Assembly: GCA_002331335.1 (NCBI GenBank)
Contig: DCZO01000035.1
Location: forward strand, 196,203-260,202
Direction of reading: 5' to 3'
From: Nitrospira sp. UBA2082
GTDB taxonomy: Bacteria > Nitrospirota > Nitrospiria > Nitrospirales > Nitrospiraceae
Length of the DNA stretch: 64,000 nucleotides
The notes beneath the pieces were generated by a model, which was not told where the DNA came from, did no database searches, and saw only the letters and a program-made list of their open reading frames with translations. A program made the translations under genes and the position numbers. Shown here piece after piece: positions 50,966 to 59,670 of the stretch. Numbering within the stretch: the stretch's first letter is position 1; every line of letters begins with the position of its first letter.

Positions 50966-51840
50966 CGCTCCGGCGTCTCCTTTCCCTCATCAGCCGACTC
51001 CTCGTTTAGCGCTTCGGTTTCATGGTCGCGCCTACTCGTCTCACTGACAAAGCCGGGGTCAACTTTCCTCGCCACTGTGATAAACCCCGAATGGGCGACC
51101 ATTCTGTGATCGGGCCGCACGCTTCGGCCTTGGACCGACCAGGTGCGCAACAGCGTCTCAAACGTTTCCACCATGGCGAACACCGCTGTCCGCTCAAGCG
51201 CCTCGACCGTTTGTGTGACTTGGGGAACCGTAGGAACGAAACTCAAATAGATCCCTCCGGACCGCAGGGCAGTGGCCGCATGAGGAATTACCTGCCACGG
51301 CTCCGGGAGATCGAGCACCACACGGTCGAACGGGATTCCATCGTCAAGCAGCCCGATCCCCTCATAGGCATTTTTTCGCATCGGCATCAAGTTGGGCATG
51401 GGTCCCATGTACCGGTCGATATTGAGCAAGGCGGTGCGGGCAAAATCGTCCCGCATTTCATAGGTCACCACCAAGCCTTTCGGCCCGACTGCCCGCAAGA
51501 GCGCCATCGTCAATGCGCCCGAGCCAGTGCCAGCCTCGAACACCCGCGCGCCGGGATAGACATCCGCCCACATGGGGATGAGCGCGAGATCTTTGGGATA
51601 GAGCACTTGCGCGCCGCGCGGCATCTTGAGCACGTAGTCACCGAACGTCGGGCGGAGGGCCAGCATCTTCTTGCCACCGGACAACGTCACCAGCGTGCCG
51701 TCCGGTCGCCCAATGAGGTGATCGTGTGCGATGGTCTGGCCGCTGAATTGGTACGTTTCTCCAGCCTTGAGTGTCAGCGCGTACTGACGCCCCTTCTTAT
51801 CGACAAGATGAATCCGTTCACTGTTGGAGAGCTTCGACAT
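50962..51840 (-). CDS. trmI: tRNA (adenine-N1-)-methyltransferase TrmI
   Basis: Methylates adenine 58 in the T loop of tRNA. The 292-residue protein has the N-terminal barrel (ERIHLVDKKGRQYALTLKAG), the SAM motif VFEAGTGSGALTMALLRAVG, VVTYEMRDDF and the catalytic-site segment DRVVLDLPEPWQV. ATG 51840 begins MSKLSNSER; an ATG three codons upstream and a longer frame are open but not supported. The C-terminal 30 residues are acidic and may be disordered. Coupled to the SDR gene. Confidence 0.88.
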   Translation of the reverse strand: MSKLSNSERIHLVDKKGRQYALTLKAGETYQFSGQTIAHDHLIGRPDGTLVTLSGGKKMLALRPTFGDYVLKMPRGAQVLYPKDLALIPMWADVYPGARVFEAGTGSGALTMALLRAVGPKGLVVTYEMRDDFARTALLNIDRYMGPMPNLMPMRKNAYEGIGLLDDGIPFDRVVLDLPEPWQVIPHAATALRSGGIYLSFVPTVPQVTQTVEALERTAVFAMVETFETLLRTWSVQGRSVRPDHRMVAHSGFITVARKVDPGFVSETSRRDHETEALNEESADEGKETPER

Positions 51841-51968
51841 GGCGGGCATTCTAGGGGGTTCGTTCGATCGTTTGCAACCAAACGCCTTGCCTTGACTCGT
51901 CTCACAGTGGGCCGTATGATCCCTTACATTCCCTTGTTTCAGCAAACTCCCCGCGCACGGAGCCTCTG

Positions 51969-53288
51969 ATGCGTGGACCATTTCTTCGATATGGCTCAGG
52001 GATTCTTCTCGCCCTCTTCCTTGGATTCAGCACGTCGACGCCGGTATGGGCTGGGCTGACCGGGGAAGCTGTCATCGCGACATACGAAGGCATCATCAAT
52101 CCTGTCGCCGCCGAATATCTGCACGATGCGATCGCATCCGCCCAGGAGACGGATGCCCATGTCCTCATCATCAAGCTCGACACGCCCGGCGGCCTGGACA
52201 CCTCCATGCGGCTCATCGTGAAGGACATCACGAATGCGGCGATTCCTGTTGTGGTCTTCGTCGCCCCCTCCGGAGGGCGCGCCGCGTCAGCGGGCGTCTT
52301 CATCACCATGGCGGCGCATGTCGCGGCGATGTCGCCGGGGACGAACATCGGCGCCGCCCATCCCGTCGCCATGGGCGGGGGGGAGATGGACACCACGATG
52401 AAGGAAAAGGTGGAAAACGACTCCGCCGCCTACATCAAAAGCATCGCGGAGCAGCGGGGACGAAACGTGGCGTGGGCCGAGGACGCGGTCCGGAAAAGCG
52501 TCTCGGTCACGGAACAGGAAGCGCTCAAGCTGAAAATAGTCGATCTGGTCGCAGATGATCCGCAGGATCTGTTGACGCAACTGCATGGACGCAGGGTTGC
52601 GCTGCCCGGCGGTCCGCTTACGATGGTGACCGCGGGACTGGAGATCCGGCCCTTTCCGATGGGTCTGCGACTCGAACTCTTGAAAGCGCTCAGCGACCCC
52701 AACATCGCCTATCTCTTGATGACCATTGGAACGATCGGCATGCTGGCAGAGCTGTACAACCCGGGTGCCATCCTCCCCGGCATCGTCGGCGCAATCAGCT
52801 TGATCCTAGCCTTTTATTCGCTCCAGTCATTGCCGGTCAACTACGCGGGCGTGCTGCTGTTCATTCTCGGCATTGTCTTTTTCGTCCTCGAAGCGACCGT
52901 CACCAGCTATGGACTGCTCGCCATCGGGGGGGTCGTGTCCCTGACCCTCGGATCGTTGATGTTGATCAAATCGGACGCAGAGTTCTTCCAAGTCTCGTGG
53001 ACCGTGATCGTCCCTGTGATTATCACCACGGCGGCCGTGTCGCTCTTCATCGTCGGCATGGGGGTCCGTGCTTTACGCCGGTCTCCCCAAACCGGAACCG
53101 AGAGCATGGTCGGCGCCGTCGGCGTAGCCAAGACGGCCTTGTGCCCCGATGGGAAGCTTGCGATCCATGGAGAACTCTGGGATGCCGTCAGCGACACCCC
53201 GGTCCAACCGGGCGGGTCCGCAAAAGTGCTCCGTATCGAAGGGCTCACGCTCTATGTCACGCCAATTTTCCAGAAGAAAGAGGCCTAG
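51969..53288 (+). CDS. NfeD-family membrane serine protease (ClpP class)
   Basis: A 439-residue protein. A signal peptide (GILLALFLGFSTSTPVWAG) is followed by a ClpP-class protease domain with Ser107 in SGGRAASAGVFIT and Lys157 in DSAAYIKSIAEQRG as a likely Ser/Lys dyad. Three or four membrane helices follow (ILPGIVGAISLILAFYSLQS, VLLFILGIVFFVLEATV, VIVPVIITTAAVSLFIVGMG) and an OB-like NfeD domain closes the protein (GAVGVAKTALCPDGKLAIHG). It is coupled to the slipin gene 2 bp downstream, the usual protease-stomatin pair; membrane quality control is the inferred role. Confidence 0.92.
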   Translation: MRGPFLRYGSGILLALFLGFSTSTPVWAGLTGEAVIATYEGIINPVAAEYLHDAIASAQETDAHVLIIKLDTPGGLDTSMRLIVKDITNAAIPVVVFVAPSGGRAASAGVFITMAAHVAAMSPGTNIGAAHPVAMGGGEMDTTMKEKVENDSAAYIKSIAEQRGRNVAWAEDAVRKSVSVTEQEALKLKIVDLVADDPQDLLTQLHGRRVALPGGPLTMVTAGLEIRPFPMGLRLELLKALSDPNIAYLLMTIGTIGMLAELYNPGAILPGIVGAISLILAFYSLQSLPVNYAGVLLFILGIVFFVLEATVTSYGLLAIGGVVSLTLGSLMLIKSDAEFFQVSWTVIVPVIITTAAVSLFIVGMGVRALRRSPQTGTESMVGAVGVAKTALCPDGKLAIHGELWDAVSDTPVQPGGSAKVLRIEGLTLYVTPIFQKKEA

Positions 53289-53290
53289 CT

Positions 53291-54073
53291 ATGCTGCTCA
53301 GCCCTGTCGGAGTCGTGCTTGCCGTCATCTTCTTCATCGTCCTTGGCAAACTGACTTTTAATGTGCTCCCCGAATATGAGCGCGCCGTAATTTTCCGGCT
53401 CGGCAGGTTGTCGCGCGGCATCGTCGGCAGCAACGGTCCTGGCCTCGTTGTCATTGTCCCGCTCATCGATCGTCTGATACGGGTCAGCCTTCGCACCATC
53501 ACAATGGACGTTCCGCCGCAGGACGTCATCACCAAAGACAATGTCACCGTGAAGGTCAATGCCGTAATTTATTTCCGGGTCGTTGACCCTGAGCGCGCGG
53601 TCGTCCAAGTCGAAGATTATCTGTATGCGACGTCGATGATGGCCCAGACGACGTTGCGCAGCGTACTCGGCCAAAGTCAGCTCGACGATCTCTTGTCGAA
53701 GCGGGAACAGATCAACACAGACCTCCAGCGGATCATCGACCAGCAAACCGAACCCTGGGGTGTCAAAGTGACGGCGGTCGAGGTAAAGAACGTGGATCTC
53801 CCGCAAGAGATGCAACGAGCGATCGCCCGCCAAGCCGAAGCGGAACGGGAACGGCGAGCCAAGGTCATCCACGCCGAAGGCGAGTTCGAAGCCTCGCAGC
53901 GCCTGGCCGACGCCGCCGATGTCATCAGCCGGAACCCCGCCGCGCTGCAACTGCGTTATCTTCAAACGCTAGTCGAGGTCGCAGCGGAAAAGAATTCCAC
54001 CACCATTTTTCCGATTCCCATCGACACGCTTGCGCCGTTCATCAAGGGGATGCAGACCGGCAATAAGCAATAA
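53291..54073 (+). CDS. Slipin/stomatin-like membrane protein
   Basis: A 260-residue SPFH-domain protein with one N-terminal helix (GVVLAVIFFIVLGKLTF) and the family core LPEYERAVIFRLGRLSRGI, PQDVITKDNVTVKVNAVIYF, and the coiled EMQRAIARQAEAERERRAKV segment. It oligomerises at membranes and is a known substrate partner of NfeD-type proteases. The ATG at 53291 follows the protease stop by 2 bp; the larger frame that begins earlier overlaps that gene and is not used. Confidence 0.93.
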   Translation: MLLSPVGVVLAVIFFIVLGKLTFNVLPEYERAVIFRLGRLSRGIVGSNGPGLVVIVPLIDRLIRVSLRTITMDVPPQDVITKDNVTVKVNAVIYFRVVDPERAVVQVEDYLYATSMMAQTTLRSVLGQSQLDDLLSKREQINTDLQRIIDQQTEPWGVKVTAVEVKNVDLPQEMQRAIARQAEAERERRAKVIHAEGEFEASQRLADAADVISRNPAALQLRYLQTLVEVAAEKNSTTIFPIPIDTLAPFIKGMQTGNKQ

Positions 54074-54339
54074 ATGGTGTGGCAGTTCAGCATCGGAGTG
54101 TAGGCAATCCCGCATAGTTGCCGCACATCTGCAACAACATCCCCTCTTCTTCCTCATTAAGCATCTCTAATAGTTCTGCATTTTCCATATGATTTTGCGG
54201 GCTCATTCTCATCTTCAATCCAGCATCGCTTTTGCTTCGTAGCATGACTGAGATCGGTGAGAATCGGGTGAATCCTCGCAGCTCGATATGACTCTAACGA
54301 AATGCATCGATGCGTAACCAACAGCTGAAAGGTGATGCC

Positions 54340-55602
54340 ATGCATGACGAAGAACTGCGGACAACGGACGACGCACAGGAACATGAGCGCGAGTCGGTCG
54401 ACAGAGACGCCGATAATCCACGAGCGAGCGTCCTCATGGAAGCGATCGGCCGTAGGGAAACAGACAAACCTTCCCAGGACACGGAAAAGGCTGCCCCGGT
54501 CCTGCGCACAAGTCACGGCGCCAGCCCGTTTCTTTTGGAATCGTTGTACTTCCGGTCATTTGGCGAACGGCCGCTCCTGACCCGCGAGGAAGAAATCGCG
54601 ATCGCCAAGCGTGTCGACCAGGGCACACGGCGTATTCGTATCACCCTTCGCCAGGCCATCAAAACGCTGCGCCGTACGAAACGCACTCCGGCTTCACTGG
54701 AAACGATCAAGAAACTCCAAGTGGTCAAGCGATTAAGCGGACTGTCCGCCACGGTGCTGGACGGTACGGAACAAGCGTTGCTCACCGTCCTGAATCCGCC
54801 GGTTCGTGAGATGAAACCGGCCGCCGCGATAGAGAAGCGGCTCAAGACGTTGATCAAGGAACTCCGGTCTGCACGGGCCCTGCTGGAGCAAGGCAAAGAC
54901 GAACTCGTGCGCTGCAACCTGCGCCTGGTCGTCGATGTCGCCAAACACTATACCGGACGAGGCTTGGCCTTGCTGGATCTGGTCCAAGAGGGCAATATCG
55001 GCCTGATGAAGGCCGCCGAGCGGTATCAATATCGAAAGGGGTTCAAGTTCAGTACCTACGCCACATGGTGGATCAGGCAGGGCATTACGCGTGCGCTAGC
55101 GGATCAATCGAGAACCATCCGCATTCCGGTCCACCAGACTGAAGCGTCGCATCGGATTCTACGGGTCACGCGAAGATTGGGACAGCAGTTCGGTCGACCG
55201 GCCAAGTTGGAAGAAATTGCGCACGTACTCCGTATGAGGCCTGAGCGGCTTCATGAGACGGTCCAAGCGTTCCAGGAGCCGGTGGCACTGGAAACACCCA
55301 TTGGAGACGGAACCACCCAGTTCGGGGACATGATTCCCGATCACTTGGCTGTTTCTCCCGACAGCCACGTGCACCGGACCGAGATGACCAAACAGTTGGA
55401 CCGAATTCTCAACACCCTCACGCCAAGGGAGCAAACCGTGATCCGCCTTCGATTCGGGATCGGCGTCGAGGAAGGTCGCACATTGGAGCAAGTCGGCCAG
55501 AACCTCTCCGTCACACGTGAACGCATCCGCCAGATCGAAGCGAAGGCGCTCAAGAAACTCAAGACTCCTGAGATTCGAGAGCTCTTCGCCGCAATCAGAT
55601 AA
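54340..55602 (+). CDS. RNA polymerase sigma factor, sigma-70 group 2
   Basis: A 420-residue sigma-70 protein. Regions can be placed: 1.2 (LYFRSFGERPLLTREEEIAI), 2.1-2.4 (RCNLRLVVDVAKHYTGRGLA, LDLVQEGNIGLMKAAERYQY, FSTYATWWIRQGITRALADQ with -10 recognition), region 3, and 4.2 (LEQVGQNLSVTRERIRQIEA). It lacks the long region 1.1 of RpoD, so it is an alternative group 2 factor, possibly stress-related (RpoS-like). The ATG at 54340 has AAAGGTGA upstream; ATG 54310 is open but less suitable. A terminator-like hairpin follows. Confidence 0.9.
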   Translation: MHDEELRTTDDAQEHERESVDRDADNPRASVLMEAIGRRETDKPSQDTEKAAPVLRTSHGASPFLLESLYFRSFGERPLLTREEEIAIAKRVDQGTRRIRITLRQAIKTLRRTKRTPASLETIKKLQVVKRLSGLSATVLDGTEQALLTVLNPPVREMKPAAAIEKRLKTLIKELRSARALLEQGKDELVRCNLRLVVDVAKHYTGRGLALLDLVQEGNIGLMKAAERYQYRKGFKFSTYATWWIRQGITRALADQSRTIRIPVHQTEASHRILRVTRRLGQQFGRPAKLEEIAHVLRMRPERLHETVQAFQEPVALETPIGDGTTQFGDMIPDHLAVSPDSHVHRTEMTKQLDRILNTLTPREQTVIRLRFGIGVEEGRTLEQVGQNLSVTRERIRQIEAKALKKLKTPEIRELFAAIR

Positions 55603-55616
55603 TCTCCTCCCATGCT

Positions 55617-55642
55617 GGGGTAGGGCGCGCCCGCCCTACCCC
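55617..55642. terminator. Hairpin after the sigma-factor gene
   Basis: GGGGTAGGGCG and CGCCCTACCCC, perfect 11-bp arms with a 4-nt loop, 14 bp past the sigma-factor stop. No T-run follows. Its arms resemble those of the hairpins at 1423 and 42567 (GGGGTA-rich), so it may belong to a common terminator type in this genome. Confidence 0.6.
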
Positions 55643-55714
55643 CTGCTCAAGTCTTCCCCCCACATGGTCGGTTATGCGACAATGCGCGCCCGTACGGATG
55701 CAGAAGGTGAGTCG

Positions 55715-56500
55715 GTGAATTGCTCCGGAACCTTGAAAGCCCTCATAGAGGCGTCAGCTCCTGTTGTTCGCCGTTCCCCGGATGGCGTCTTGCTCACCTT
55801 CTCCACGCCGGTGCCCTATTCAACTGCCTGGGAGTTACAGTCCCGGTTCCACCGTGAGCGGCAATTGGACCTGAGGCCGGATACCGTCTTGATCCTGGAG
55901 CATCAGCCTGTCTATACGCTGGGGCGCAGCACCAAGCTCTCAGATTGGGGTGGCAATGAAGCCGCTCTGCGCGCGAACGGAGCGGACCTGTGGCATGTGA
56001 ATCGAGGCGGGTCCGTCACATACCATGGTCCGGGACAGATTGTTGCGTATCCGATCATTAGACTAAGCCAACATGCAGCCGGCCCGAGACAATTGGTATG
56101 GCAGCTGGAAGAGGTCATGATCCGCCTCCTGGCAAAGTGGAACATCGCCGGCTGCCGGATCGACAAAAGGCCCGGCGTATGGGTGATGAAACCCACGCCG
56201 GCGAAAATCGCCTCTATCGGCCTCCGAATCCATCAAGGAATCACGTTGCATGGATTTGCCCTCAACGTCGATATGGATCTGGAGCCCTTTCAAAGGATTC
56301 ATCCCTGTGGATTGCCCCACTGCCCGGTGACCTCCATGGCAACCCTACTGAACACAGAGATTCCGATGAATGAGATCAAGAACGAGCTTGCCCACACATG
56401 GAGCACCGTGTTTGCCATTGAGTGGACACTGGCAGTCGGCACATTGGACGGATGCGTCGCCGATGCCGGTGAACCGACACCGATCACCGCGTTCCTCTAA
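55715..56500 (+). CDS. lipB: Octanoyltransferase LipB
   Basis: Moves octanoyl from acyl carrier protein to lipoyl domains, the first step of lipoate synthesis; the E2 protein of the pyruvate dehydrogenase encoded in this window is a likely target. Motifs: EHQPVYTLGRSTK, NRGGSVTYHGPGQIVAYPII, the catalytic Lys in AKIASIG and the Cys in IHPCGLPHCPVTS. I use GTG 55715 with AGAAGGTGAG close before it; ATG 55682 and 55664 are also in frame. The gene starts 73 bp after the hairpin. Confidence 0.9.
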   Translation: MNCSGTLKALIEASAPVVRRSPDGVLLTFSTPVPYSTAWELQSRFHRERQLDLRPDTVLILEHQPVYTLGRSTKLSDWGGNEAALRANGADLWHVNRGGSVTYHGPGQIVAYPIIRLSQHAAGPRQLVWQLEEVMIRLLAKWNIAGCRIDKRPGVWVMKPTPAKIASIGLRIHQGITLHGFALNVDMDLEPFQRIHPCGLPHCPVTSMATLLNTEIPMNEIKNELAHTWSTVFAIEWTLAVGTLDGCVADAGEPTPITAFL

Positions 56501-56517
56501 CAACGTCACGAGGTGCC

Positions 56518-57774
56518 ATGCAGGAGCTCGACACCCATACCTTTCGCCTGGCGGTCGCCCAATTCGATCAAGCCGCGGAGGCCATGAAGCTGGACCCGAA
56601 TCTACGGGAACGGCTGAAGCTGCCCCAACGTTCGATGGTCGTCAGCCTGCCGGTGCGCATGGACGACGGACGAGTTGAAGTCTTTACGGGATATCGCGTG
56701 CAGCATGACTCTGCACGGGGTCCCTGCAAAGGAGGGATCCGGTACCATCCCGGGGTGAACCTCGGCGAAGTCGCGGCGCTGGCGATGTGGATGACGTGGA
56801 AATGCGCCTTGGCCGGACTACCCTATGGGGGAGCCAAAGGGGGGATCCAAGTCGCCCCCAAGAAACTCTCCCGCGCTGAGCTGCAACGACTCACGAGACG
56901 GTATGCTGCGGAGATTTTCCCGCTCATCGGGCCGGACAAGGATGTCCCGGCACCGGATGTGGGAACCGATGCGCAGGTCATGTCGTGGATCATGGACACC
57001 TACAGTCAGCAGGTCGGCTATGCCGTACCAGGTGTCGTGACCGGTAAACCCCTGTCGCTCGGCGGCAGCCTGGGCCGCGAAGAAGCGACCGGACGCGGGG
57101 TCGTCTACGTGACACTGGAAGCCCTCCGCCATCTGAATCTACCCATCGAACAGGCCACCGTGGCCATCCAAGGATTTGGAAACGTCGGCTCCCACACCGC
57201 GCTCATCATGCAACAACAGGGTGCGCGCGTGGTCGCCGTCAGCGATGTAAGCGGGGGCATTTACAACGCCAACGGGCTGGATGTGGCTGAACTCATCCGG
57301 CGGTACCGTGGGAGAGACCAGACGCTGCGTGACACCAAGTTGGGAGATGCGATTACGAACGACGAGCTGCTTCAACTGGACTGTACCGTGCTCGTCCCAG
57401 CCGCGCTGTCCGAGCAGATCACCGACAAGAACGCCGCCCGTCTGCGCTGTCGGATCTTAGCCGAGGGAGCCAATGGCCCCACAACTCTCGATGCCGATCG
57501 CATCCTCGAAGAAAAGGGCGTCTTTATTATTCCTGATATTCTGGCGAATTCCGGCGGCGTGATCGTGTCGTATTTCGAGTGGGTACAGGACCTTCAACGG
57601 TTCTTCTGGAGCGCCACAGACATCCAACGTCGGCTGCAAGACATCATTACGTCAGCCTTTCAACGCACCTTGCACTTTTCAACCGAGCGCCGGACGTCGA
57701 TGCGCATGGCCGCCCTCATGAGTGGGATCGATCAAGTGGCCCAAGCCCATCTCGAAAGAGGACTGTATCCATGA
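56518..57774 (+). CDS. gdhA: Glutamate dehydrogenase
   Basis: Interconverts 2-oxoglutarate plus ammonium and glutamate. The 418-residue hexameric-type enzyme has the active-site Lys in GGAKGGIQVAP, the RVQHDSARGPCKGGIRYHP substrate region, VPAPDVGTDAQVMSW, and the Rossmann motif AIQGFGNVGSHTALIM. DILANSGGVIVSYFEW is the C-terminal helix that closes the cleft. It follows lipB by 17 bp. Cofactor preference is not clear. Ammonium handling fits a nitrogen-cycle organism. Confidence 0.95.
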   Translation: MQELDTHTFRLAVAQFDQAAEAMKLDPNLRERLKLPQRSMVVSLPVRMDDGRVEVFTGYRVQHDSARGPCKGGIRYHPGVNLGEVAALAMWMTWKCALAGLPYGGAKGGIQVAPKKLSRAELQRLTRRYAAEIFPLIGPDKDVPAPDVGTDAQVMSWIMDTYSQQVGYAVPGVVTGKPLSLGGSLGREEATGRGVVYVTLEALRHLNLPIEQATVAIQGFGNVGSHTALIMQQQGARVVAVSDVSGGIYNANGLDVAELIRRYRGRDQTLRDTKLGDAITNDELLQLDCTVLVPAALSEQITDKNAARLRCRILAEGANGPTTLDADRILEEKGVFIIPDILANSGGVIVSYFEWVQDLQRFFWSATDIQRRLQDIITSAFQRTLHFSTERRTSMRMAALMSGIDQVAQAHLERGLYP

Positions 57775-57820
57775 TCATGCCTCAAACCTGGCCAGCGTGG
57801 GACGGACACGGGAACCTTCG

Positions 57821-58114
57821 ATGACTCGACAGTTGATCGAAACGGCATGGAACCAACATCGCGGAAACGACTGGCCCCAATTTACCAGCCCAAACCAGGG
57901 CCAATTGATGACCCTGGATACCGTGATCAGCGGGTGTGTGGTCTTTTATCTCGATAGCCCAGATGGCCTCGACCGGCAACGTGTGGCTATTGTGCAGGAT
58001 TGCTTGAACGACCTGGATGACCTGACTGGAGAACTGGATGTCGATTCTCAGGCCTATTTTGTCCGTCTTCGCCGGCTCGGCGAATTGCTGTTGGCCACGG
58101 CACCGCACGACTAA
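57821..58114 (+). CDS. Hypothetical soluble protein (97 aa)
   Basis: Starts at ATG 57821 (MTRQLIETAWNQHRGNDWPQ). It is acidic, with an extended strand GQLMTLDTVISGCVVFYLDS and a helix DRQRVAIVQDCLNDLDDLTG, ending LGELLLATAPHD. No motif for a known family. It lies 46 bp downstream of gdhA in the same direction and may share its mRNA. Confidence 0.6.
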   Translation: MTRQLIETAWNQHRGNDWPQFTSPNQGQLMTLDTVISGCVVFYLDSPDGLDRQRVAIVQDCLNDLDDLTGELDVDSQAYFVRLRRLGELLLATAPHD

Positions 58115-58196
58115 CCACTGTCCAGACCAGAGAACATCCCTCATCACACATCCCAGACGACAGGGGTCAACGTCACGGGACAGAGGAGTCACGCAA

Positions 58197-58736
58197 ATGA
58201 AAACGAGGAGTCATCGTGCGATATGGATACTGGCCTTGGGGCTTGCGGGGAGTCTCATCGGACCTCCTTCCGCCAGCTACGCCGAATTGTATGAGCTGAG
58301 CAAAAGCGACGTGATGGAGCCGAAGGCGATCGCGAGCGTCGAGGTGTCGCTCTTCGGCGTCAAACTCGGCGACTCAGAAGCCACCGCCGTTGAGATGCTG
58401 GTGAATGAGAAGATCGCCGGCATCAAAGCCGAACAAGAATCGACCTTCATCTTTCTGCTCGACCAGCGAAAACCTACCGGTCCGATGGCTGGCGTGCGGA
58501 TCCAAGACGGCAAGGTCGATCTGATCTTTATCAACAACCGGTTTGCGTACAAGGCCAGAGGCGTCTTCCGCAACGTGCTCAACAGTGAAAGTCCCGACGA
58601 CATTCGCAATCTGTTGGGCAAAGAAGACTACGGAGATGAAAATGTCATGGGCGCCGTGCTGGCCTACGACAAGCAGGGTTTTCAGGTGAACTACCTCGGC
58701 AAAGATGTCAACATCGAATTCACCCCGCCGCGCTGA
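58197..58736 (+). CDS. Secreted protein of unknown function
   Basis: A 179-residue protein with a signal peptide (AIWILALGLAGSLIGPPSASYA). The ATG follows CAGAGGAG at 9 nt. The mature part starts AELYELSKSDVMEPKAIA, has VSLFGVKLGDSEATAVEMLV and GVRIQDGKVDLIFINNRFAY, and DDIRNLLGKEDYGDENV near the end. It looks like a small alpha/beta periplasmic domain, but no family is recognised. Single gene. Confidence 0.7.
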   Translation: MKTRSHRAIWILALGLAGSLIGPPSASYAELYELSKSDVMEPKAIASVEVSLFGVKLGDSEATAVEMLVNEKIAGIKAEQESTFIFLLDQRKPTGPMAGVRIQDGKVDLIFINNRFAYKARGVFRNVLNSESPDDIRNLLGKEDYGDENVMGAVLAYDKQGFQVNYLGKDVNIEFTPPR

Positions 58737-58780
58737 TCAGCAATTTCTACAAGCCGTCGCGAGTGCTCAGCACGACCACT

Positions 58781-59080
58781 CTAACTCGAACGTATCTCAT
58801 CACGCATAGCTTTGAACGTCGCCGCCATTGCTGCGTGTCGGCTCTTCACCCCAAGCTAGGCGTAGATCTGCGCCAGATGCTTGCGCACCGTGCGTTGGCT
58901 GATGCCTAGAATTATCCCAATCTCCGAATTGGTCTTGCCTTGTTCCGCCTAGCTCAAAATCTCCGATTCACGACGCCTCAGTTCGGGGTGAACGAGTGCC
59001 GTCGGCACAAGATCAATTCTTTGTTCCTGAAGGAACAGGAAGCACTGGTTTCCGTTCGATAGATACCGAGTGATACTAAG
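58781..59080 (-). pseudogene. LuxR-family regulator remnant with two in-frame TAG stops
   Basis: The minus strand reads a LuxR HTH: HPELRRRESEILS, a TAG where the family has Trp, AEQGKTNSEIGIILGISQRT and VRKHLAQIYA, a TAG where the family has Lys, then LGVKSRHAAMAATFKAM. Upstream in the same frame, TRYLSNGNQCFLFLQEQ and RIDLVPTALV resemble the preceding linker. The frame is open otherwise, ending at TAG 58781. There is no start or ribosome site, and a TGA at 59081 closes the frame upstream. Two point mutations plus loss of the N terminus make it a pseudogene. The flanks 58737-58780 and 59081-59278 hold nothing recognisable. Confidence 0.75.
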
Positions 59081-59278
59081 TCACTACGCATGCCAGCCCC
59101 TCAGAGCTCTACCTGAAAACGAAGGCATTGACAGGATGTGGCGACAGAATTACCTGAGGACACGCATCGAGCAGAAGCACCCACGCGAACCAAGCGGAGA
59201 ACAGCGCTGCTGGCTACCGGGAGCCCTCTGAAAAAGACTCCCGGTACATTTTCTGTTTCTCGGTACATTTTCTGTTTC

Positions 59279-59662
59279 TTAATGATCTGACTCTTTCAGC
59301 ACATTGCGCTCTCGGCCCTCGGCCAGTACCTTGTCTCCTTCTGTTGTGCTGACAAACCAAACCACATCCCCAATGGTAGGCTCTTGCCCCAATTCGTTCC
59401 ATTCTTGCTCAATTCGCTTCACGATCTGAGCGTTTAGCAAATTCCAGGCGTCAAATCCTGACCCATCTCGTCTCGGGCACCCTGCGAGAATCAAATCTTT
59501 CTGTAGCAACCCTGCTATCAACTCAAGGGTAACTTGCTGGACCTCTTTGGAAGTAGCCTTTGGATCTGATCGCTGAACAGCCCGAATTGCCTCCCAAAGC
59601 CCTGTATAATCGTCACTGCATCTTAGAAGAATTTCCCTCTCAATTGCGCCTAATTCTGACAT
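59279..59662 (-). CDS. Probable immunity protein for the Rhs toxin
   Basis: A 127-residue soluble, acidic protein (MSELGAIEREILLRCSDDYT, then GLWEAIRAVQRSDPKATSKE) with no signal or membrane segment. Position is the main evidence: it starts 8 bp after the Rhs toxin stop, on the same strand, where immunity genes always lie. Codon and base use is lower in GC than the surroundings, as for most toxin-immunity pairs. I do not recognise the family. Confidence 0.7.
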   Translation of the reverse strand: MSELGAIEREILLRCSDDYTGLWEAIRAVQRSDPKATSKEVQQVTLELIAGLLQKDLILAGCPRRDGSGFDAWNLLNAQIVKRIEQEWNELGQEPTIGDVVWFVSTTEGDKVLAEGRERNVLKESDH

Positions 59663-59670
59663 GCCTTCAC

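Noticed and set aside
51022..51969. 315-codon frame antisense to trmI
   Set aside because: Fully inside the well-supported trmI gene on the minus strand; composition typical of an antisense shadow.
52997..53290. Longer start for the slipin gene
   Set aside because: The upstream part of that frame lies within the protease gene in another frame; ATG 53291 gives the family start.
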